From contig JAYKGV010000059.1 of assembly GCA_035285595.1 (NCBI GenBank), positions 5,159 through 69,158 of the forward strand: a stretch of 64,000 bases of DNA, written 5' to 3'. Below, in pieces: positions 61,407 through 64,000 of this stretch. Made by a program: the position numbers and the translations under genes. Position 1 is the stretch's first letter. Each line of letters begins with the position of its first letter. The notes under the pieces were generated by a model, which saw only the letters and a program-made list of their open reading frames with translations, was not told where the DNA came from and did not search any database. The stretch is from VGJW01 sp035285595 (GTDB lineage Bacteria; Cyanobacteriota; Sericytochromatia; S15B-MN24; VGJW01).

Positions 61407-63641
61407 TCAGCGCAAAAGTGGCGCTCCGCCTCCCGACCAGCGGACAGAAACACGACAACCCTCTTGCAGGGTGGTCGTGAACTCGGCGGGTTGACCATCC
61501 ACTTCCAGCACCAGTCCACCCCCGGCCTCAGCCCCTTGGGTCACGTCCTGCTCGACCAATGCCAGCAAATCGGCAAGGATCGGAGCCTTCGGCGGGCCAT
61601 AACGATAACTCGCCCCTTGGCGTACGGGTTCCGCAGGATCCACGGCTACACCCGAAGCCTCACGAATGCTGGGAGTTCCCGTAGGAACCTTCACGACCCG
61701 GCCCTCCCAGGATACGGCAATGAATCCAGCAGCCGCCTCTGGCATGACATCCCGGACCAGAGGCCAAGGCCGTTCTGCACGCAACCGAGTCAGAGGCTCA
61801 CCGGGCGACACGGCGTCCCCGGGGAGAAGCCTGCGTCCGCCAGACGTCCAGGAAGTCTCGCCCAGCTCCAGGCTCTGCCGAACGCCCTCCACCTCGAAAA
61901 CCACGGAATCTTCGATAGCCGAAACACCGACGTGCTCCAGCAATTCTGCCAAGGACGGCAGAATCTGATAGCTGCCACCATCGGAGACCGCCGTCTCCCA
62001 AGGGACCGGACGGCCGTCCCGCCGGGGAATCAATACATAGTCAACCTTCACCTCATCCACGTGATACACAAGGCTCCTGCCTGCCCCCCACAGATCTTCG
62101 AGAGTGGTAGCAGGTCCTTCGCCAGCCACAGCAAGACGCACGACCAGACGCGCATCCTCTGGCAGTGGCTCCTCCAAGGGCAAAGCCTGGTCACCGTGAC
62201 GGACCTCTGCCAGCCTTCCTGGCAGGGCAGGCACCAGGCGTAGCTCACCATCAATGGTTACCGTCAAGCCAAGACCAGGCCGCCCCGTCAGTTCCCGTGC
62301 CGCAAAACCTGCTGCCAGCAAACCATCCAGTACGGTGGCCGCTCCCAGATCAAGCACCTGCACCCGCCGCTCCTCCCGGTATCGCTCCGCGAGCGGATCC
62401 TCGTCACGCCAGGGGGGCGACAGCCGAACACCAATCTCCCGCAGCCTGAATCCAGGCCCCGAGGCCGCCACGGCCGCGATGCCAAGCGGCGTGACTCCGG
62501 CAGGTCCGCGCAGAAGCTGCAGCAAGGGAGTCCCCGCCACGAGACGACCCATATCCACCTCGCGTACCAAATCACTGCCTCGAACGCCCACGCGGGCGGC
62601 CGGAAGGCCAAGAGCCGCAGCCAAGGACGCCGCAAGACCCGGAGTCTGGCTTGCTCCGCCGATCGCCAACACCGCCGCAGGCCTTCGCCCCTCATTCAAG
62701 GACAGAATCTCTTCCGCCACGGCCTTGGACCACCGCTGCAGGTAGGATTCCAGAAGCTCTTCGATCTCTCCCGCACGAGGCTCTACCGGCAATCCCAGGA
62801 CGTCGGTCGCCCGAAGCGTGGTATCCGCCCGCTCTTCAAGTGAACACTGCCAGGACACCTTGAGGGCTTCAGCCTCGGGAAAATCAAGGAGATGATGCTG
62901 CGCCAAAGCTTCGGTGAAAAGATCCCCCGCCAGCGGAACCATGGCATAGCCAACGACGGCGCCTCCGTAAGTCACCGCGATGTCCGAGGTACCCGCCCCT
63001 ACATCGACCAAGGCCAGATTAAGAGCCCTCATGGTGGGCGCCATCGCCACCTCGGCTGCCGCAATAGGCTCAAGAGTAAGGCCACCAAGAACGAGACCTG
63101 CCTCGTGCACGACCGCCACCAGAGCGTCCGTCACCACGCGCGGCAGGAAGGTCGCGATGAGCTTGGCCTCCAACCATGAGCCGGCCTGACCCACCGGCTG
63201 CTCCAGAGCGGCACCATCCAGCACGTAACGACCGAGGGAATAGCCGACGCAATGAAAACCTGAGCGAACCTCTCCCCCCAGGCGGTCAGACGCCTCGCCT
63301 ATACCCTGAAGTACCAACTGGCGGAGCAATTCCGGGGCAACCCGACCAGGCCGCGGCACCTGAATCCGGACCGCGGATTCGACCGTTCGAAGTGCTCGCC
63401 CGGCCGCCGCCACCGTGGCCGACATCAGAGGGACACCGTTCCGCCGCGCCAAGGCCTGGACGACCTCCCGGACCCGCTGACCCACCCGGGCAATGTCGTG
63501 AACCTGGCCATCACGCATCGCCCGATCCTCGTGCGCCAACACTTCGCCGTCGAGAATCAGGAGGCGACCCTCGGCGTCTCGCTCAACCAGAAGGCCCACA
63601 ATGTTGCGGGTCCCGATATCGAGCGCGAGCTTTGGGGTCAT
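61407..63641 (-). CDS. FtsA/PilM-like actin-fold ATPase
   Basis: A 744-residue actin-like ATPase. The N-terminal SHS2/FtsA-type region begins LALDIGTRNIVGLLVE, with phosphate-2 motif ALVDVGAGTSDIAV and AVLAIGGASQTPGLAASL. It is longer than FtsA (about 420), with a C-terminal extension of about 300 residues containing a basic domain and RYGPPKAPILADLLALVEQD. Proteins of this long kind are known from several non-proteobacterial phyla and are annotated as cell division protein FtsA or type IV pilus PilM. It is convergent with icd. A structured leader-like region lies upstream. Confidence 0.85.
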   Translation of the reverse strand: MTPKLALDIGTRNIVGLLVERDAEGRLLILDGEVLAHEDRAMRDGQVHDIARVGQRVREVVQALARRNGVPLMSATVAAAGRALRTVESAVRIQVPRPGRVAPELLRQLVLQGIGEASDRLGGEVRSGFHCVGYSLGRYVLDGAALEQPVGQAGSWLEAKLIATFLPRVVTDALVAVVHEAGLVLGGLTLEPIAAAEVAMAPTMRALNLALVDVGAGTSDIAVTYGGAVVGYAMVPLAGDLFTEALAQHHLLDFPEAEALKVSWQCSLEERADTTLRATDVLGLPVEPRAGEIEELLESYLQRWSKAVAEEILSLNEGRRPAAVLAIGGASQTPGLAASLAAALGLPAARVGVRGSDLVREVDMGRLVAGTPLLQLLRGPAGVTPLGIAAVAASGPGFRLREIGVRLSPPWRDEDPLAERYREERRVQVLDLGAATVLDGLLAAGFAARELTGRPGLGLTVTIDGELRLVPALPGRLAEVRHGDQALPLEEPLPEDARLVVRLAVAGEGPATTLEDLWGAGRSLVYHVDEVKVDYVLIPRRDGRPVPWETAVSDGGSYQILPSLAELLEHVGVSAIEDSVVFEVEGVRQSLELGETSWTSGGRRLLPGDAVSPGEPLTRLRAERPWPLVRDVMPEAAAGFIAVSWEGRVVKVPTGTPSIREASGVAVDPAEPVRQGASYRYGPPKAPILADLLALVEQDVTQGAEAGGGLVLEVDGQPAEFTTTLQEGCRVSVRWSGGGAPLLR

Positions 63642-64000
63642 GGCAATGCCGACATGGTACCCCAGCGAAGCACGCCCACACGCCCCGGGCGCACAAGGAC
63701 GGCAGAAGCCCTAGCCCCCGAAAGACTCGCGCGGGGTCTGTACCTCGAACACGCCACAAGCTCCGAAGTCGCGAGCCTGACGCCCCCATCCACTCCCATG
63801 ACCCGTCCGGGAGAGTCCAAGCTTCCGTATGTCCTTCTGCAGGCGGGCCCCCAAAGCATCAACCCCCCGCTTTCCAGGCTTACGCCGGGCTGCGGGGGGT
63901 TGCTTCGACCACTGAGGGCAAGAGACTTTGCAGGTGCCAAGAAAGGCCCTGATCGACCTGTGAGTCATGGTGACGCGTCATAAAGACCGGCACCGTGTCT
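63642..64000. other. 359-bp stretch with no supported gene, containing a structured element
   Basis: No protein with a recognisable product is supported here. Minus-strand frames (for example 63711-63968) are short and Arg/Gly-rich. The stretch contains the strong hairpin at 63860-63902 and would form the 5' leader of the FtsA-like gene. Confidence 0.5.
63860..63902 (-). ncRNA. Structured hairpin with GNRA tetraloop (leader RNA or small RNA candidate)
   Basis: An 11-bp outer stem (63860-63870 with 63892-63902) surrounds an inner helix (CCCGGC/GCCTGG with one C-U mismatch) capped, in the minus orientation, by the tetraloop GTAA (63883-63880). A GNRA loop on a GGC/GCC stem is typical of functional RNA. 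No T run follows, so a terminator is less likely. It lies about 220 bp upstream of the FtsA-like gene. Confidence 0.35.

Noticed and set aside
63711..63968. Minus-strand 85-residue frame near the end
   Set aside because: Arg/Gly-rich, and it overlaps the structured hairpin; not protein-like.

Overview
The window is a gene-dense, strongly GC-rich bacterial chromosome segment. It has no insertion sequences, rRNA, CRISPR or plasmid genes. The host is diderm: two very large proteins end in beta-barrel-like domains with a C-terminal Phe, and there is a heptose-phosphate phosphatase and a MurJ flippase. It looks like a heterotroph with a Thermus-type isocitrate dehydrogenase, a secreted c-type cytochrome and branched-chain amino acid/acyl-CoA metabolism. 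The DUF4388 protein, RsbU/RsbV-type switch, FtsA/PilM-like ATPase and 11-bp-spaced TTAAC repeats (similar to cyanobacterial Pho boxes) make a non-proteobacterial lineage plausible, for example a non-photosynthetic relative of Cyanobacteria (Sericytochromatia-like). That placement is inference only.

Layout. 1-4.5 kb: a mutase fused to its G-protein (IcmF-type, cut by the window edge), a separate MeaB GTPase, an acyl-CoA dehydrogenase and a small probable outer-membrane protein. 4.5-8.2 kb: a membrane protein, a lipoprotein, a two-tRNA operon (selenocysteine tRNA then tRNA-Asp, with a clear terminator) and a subtilisin-like lipoprotein protease. 8.2-11.7 kb: an RsbV-like STAS protein, an RsbU-like phosphatase and a helical protein. 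11.7-15.0 kb: a giant peptidase/propeller/barrel protein whose paralogue lies at 38.7-41.7 kb. 15.2-17.8 kb: a glycine-rich protein and a less GC-rich, effector-like protein. 17.9-37.6 kb: housekeeping and catabolic genes (RlmD, amidohydrolase, EttA, ROK kinase, M61 peptidase, SNF2 helicase, hydrolases, TldE/TldD, M20 peptidase, epimerase, RluA-type synthase) plus one large unknown.

37.6-44.1 kb: cytochrome c, a WYL protein without its usual DNA-binding head, the second giant peptidase and a four-repeat peptidoglycan-binding-like protein. 44.1-49.9 kb: a CCA-adding-type enzyme and a complete LivKHMGF transporter. 49.9-55 kb: DUF4388 protein, small unknown, MurJ and GmhB on one strand; SppA and a membrane protein on the other. 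55.4-58.1 kb: an ArsR-type regulator, a carbonic anhydrase broken by one extra base, and a SulP anion transporter, with an AT-rich promoter and palindromic operator. 58.1-64 kb: FolD, a FlK-like thioesterase, isocitrate dehydrogenase, and an FtsA/PilM-like ATPase preceded by a structured leader-like stretch.

The most interesting points are the selC gene, the frameshifted carbonic anhydrase in a bicarbonate operon, the paired peptidase-propeller-barrel proteins, the four-repeat protein with a shared GQWAINEYA-type motif, and 11-bp-phased direct repeats upstream of genes for exported or putatively surface-associated proteins.
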